From assembly GCA_947488605.1 (NCBI GenBank), contig CANKZJ010000005.1:1-64000 (forward strand): a DNA stretch of 64,000 nt, read 5' to 3'. Below, one piece after another: positions 62,915-64,000 of the stretch. Made by a program: the position numbers and the translations under genes. The first letter of the stretch is position 1. Each line of letters opens with the position of its first letter. Below the pieces are notes generated by a model. The model was not told the origin of the DNA and ran no database searches. It was given only the letters and a program-made list of their open reading frames with translations. The DNA comes from an uncultured Paracoccaceae bacterium (lineage in GTDB: Bacteria > Pseudomonadota > Alphaproteobacteria > Rhodobacterales > Rhodobacteraceae).

Positions 62915-64000
62915 ATGCTCAGAACAAAATCCTGTACCTTTCTAGCCGCTGTCGTGCTCACCGCACAGGCAGGTTGGGCCCAAGAAGTGCGCGTTTATAA
63001 TTGGTCGGACTACATCGATGAAGACCTGCTGGCGCAGTTCGAAGAAGAAACAGGTCTCGAGCTTATCTATGATGTTTTCGACAGCAACGAAGTGCTTGAG
63101 ACAAAACTGCTTGCTGGTGGATCCGGGTACGATGTTGTCGTGCCATCCGCGACTTTTCTGCAGCGTCAGATTTCAGCAGGCGCGTTCCAGAAGCTTGATA
63201 AATCCAAGCTCAGCAATATCGGCAACCTTTGGGACGTCGTTGAAGCCAGAACCGAAACTTATGACCCCGGTGGTGAATACTCCATCAACTACATGTGGGG
63301 TACCACGGGCATTGGTGTGAATGTTGGTAGAGTCACAGAGATTTTGGGTGAGGATGCGCCCATCGGATCACTTGATTTGATTTTCAATCCAGAGAACATG
63401 GCAAAGCTGGCTGAATGCGGTGTGCATTTCCTTGATGCGCCGACAGAATTGATTCCTGCGGCACTTCAGTACATTGGCGAAGACCCCGACAGCAAAGACG
63501 AAGACGTTCTTGCACTGGCAGAGCCGATCCTGACAGCCGTGCGTCCTTATGTACAAAAGTATCACAGCTCCGAATATATCTCGGCGCTTGCCAACGGTGA
63601 CATCTGTGTGGCCTTTGGTTGGTCCGGTGATATCCTGCAATCGCGTGACCGCGCTGCCGAGGCGGACAATGGTGTGGAGATCGCCTATAACGCACCTGTC
63701 GAAGGCGCGCTGATGTGGTTTGACCAAATGGCCATTCCGGTTGATGCACCGAACCCAGAAGGCGCGCACGCATTCCTTGATTTCATCTTGGATGCAGAGG
63801 TTGCGGCCACTGCATCAAACTATGTCTATTACGCAAACGGCAATTTGGCCTCGCAGCCATTGTTGGTTGAAGACGTGATTGGCGATTTGGCGATCTACCC
63901 TGATGAAGCAACGCTTGAGACGCTGTATACAACCACGCCCTATGACGCCCGCGCACAGCGTTTCGTCACCCGGATGTGGACCCGCATCAAATCTGGCACC
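62915..64000 (+). CDS. potF: Putrescine-binding protein of a spermidine/putrescine ABC transporter (3' end off the edge)
   Basis: 362 codons are visible from ATG 62915, without a stop. GGAGG (62905-62909) fits the start. Signal peptide AAVVLTAQAGWAQ. The mature part begins VRVYNWSDYIDEDLLAQFEE and has YDVFDSNEVLETKLLAG, GYDVVVPSATFLQRQI and NYMWGTTGIGVNVG, the PotD/PotF type 2 fold. The C-terminal RFVTRMWTRIKSGT matches the usual family end, so only a few residues are missing. The permease and ATPase genes should follow beyond the window. Divergent to the GntR gene. Confidence 0.9.
   Translation, partial: MLRTKSCTFLAAVVLTAQAGWAQEVRVYNWSDYIDEDLLAQFEEETGLELIYDVFDSNEVLETKLLAGGSGYDVVVPSATFLQRQISAGAFQKLDKSKLSNIGNLWDVVEARTETYDPGGEYSINYMWGTTGIGVNVGRVTEILGEDAPIGSLDLIFNPENMAKLAECGVHFLDAPTELIPAALQYIGEDPDSKDEDVLALAEPILTAVRPYVQKYHSSEYISALANGDICVAFGWSGDILQSRDRAAEADNGVEIAYNAPVEGALMWFDQMAIPVDAPNPEGAHAFLDFILDAEVAATASNYVYYANGNLASQPLLVEDVIGDLAIYPDEATLETLYTTTPYDARAQRFVTRMWTRIKSGT

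Overview
The window is a chromosomal segment of a marine alphaproteobacterium, most likely a Rhodobacteraceae (Roseobacter-group) species. The evidence is protein content and gene order: str/S10/spc/alpha ribosomal genes, the bztABCD glutamate/glutamine/aspartate transporter, the rarA-crcB-rluC-HAD-ATP12 run, yidC-MOSC-engB-argB, and GC-rich promoters lacking the last T of the -10 box. No rRNA, tRNA, CRISPR array, transposase or phage integrase was found.

From 1 to 39.4 kb runs the ribosomal superoperon, broken by cargo. The order is tuf (3' end), a glycosyltransferase and a lipoprotein, then rpsJ-rplC-rplD-rplW closed by a terminator. A 17-kb insertion follows (5.3-22.1 kb). It holds a 3-hydroxyisobutyrate-type dehydrogenase, a 2862-residue acidic repeat adhesin, two small paralogous proteins, a complete type I secretion system (TolC-like lipoprotein, C39-like-domain ABC exporter, HlyD adaptor), and a reverse-strand two-helix membrane protein. 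Then come rplB-rpsS-rplV-rpsC-rplP, a second insertion (24.9-28.2 kb; NADAR-family protein, peptidoglycan-binding repeat protein, DinB-like protein, 2OG-Fe(II) oxygenase, unknown membrane protein), rpmC-rpsQ-rplN-rplX-rplE-rpsN-rpsH-rplF-rplR, rpsE-rpmD, a third gap with one possible small membrane protein, rplO-secY-adk-small ORF, rpsM-rpsK-rpoA and rplQ. Most restart points carry a candidate promoter of one design (TTG-like -35, 17-bp C-rich spacer, -10 without the final T). Most junctions also carry a copy of a GTCGGGG/CCCCGAC palindromic repeat.

From 39.5 to 44.7 kb lie a TauD-like dioxygenase and a tightly overlapped housekeeping run (rarA, crcB, rluC-type pseudouridine synthase, HAD phosphatase, ATP12). 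From 44.9 to 49.4 kb is the bztABCD amino-acid ABC transporter, with a terminator after bztA and another after bztD. At 49.8-52.0 kb an RTX metalloprotease of the M10 type is translationally coupled to a TbpB-like beta-barrel lipoprotein. It could use the type I exporter encoded 30 kb away.

From 52.0 to 57.3 kb, on the minus strand, lie yidC-MOSC-engB-argB and a ferredoxin-like/sixA pair, followed by a 56-residue small ORF upstream of yidC. From 57.9 kb to the end is a putrescine-use locus: puuB-like oxidase, spuC-like aminotransferase, gamma-glutamylputrescine synthetase, a GntR/FCD regulator, and a divergent PotF-type binding protein that runs off the end. Two copies of the palindrome TTTGATCAAA, one before the catabolic operon and one in the divergent promoter region, are the likely GntR operators.
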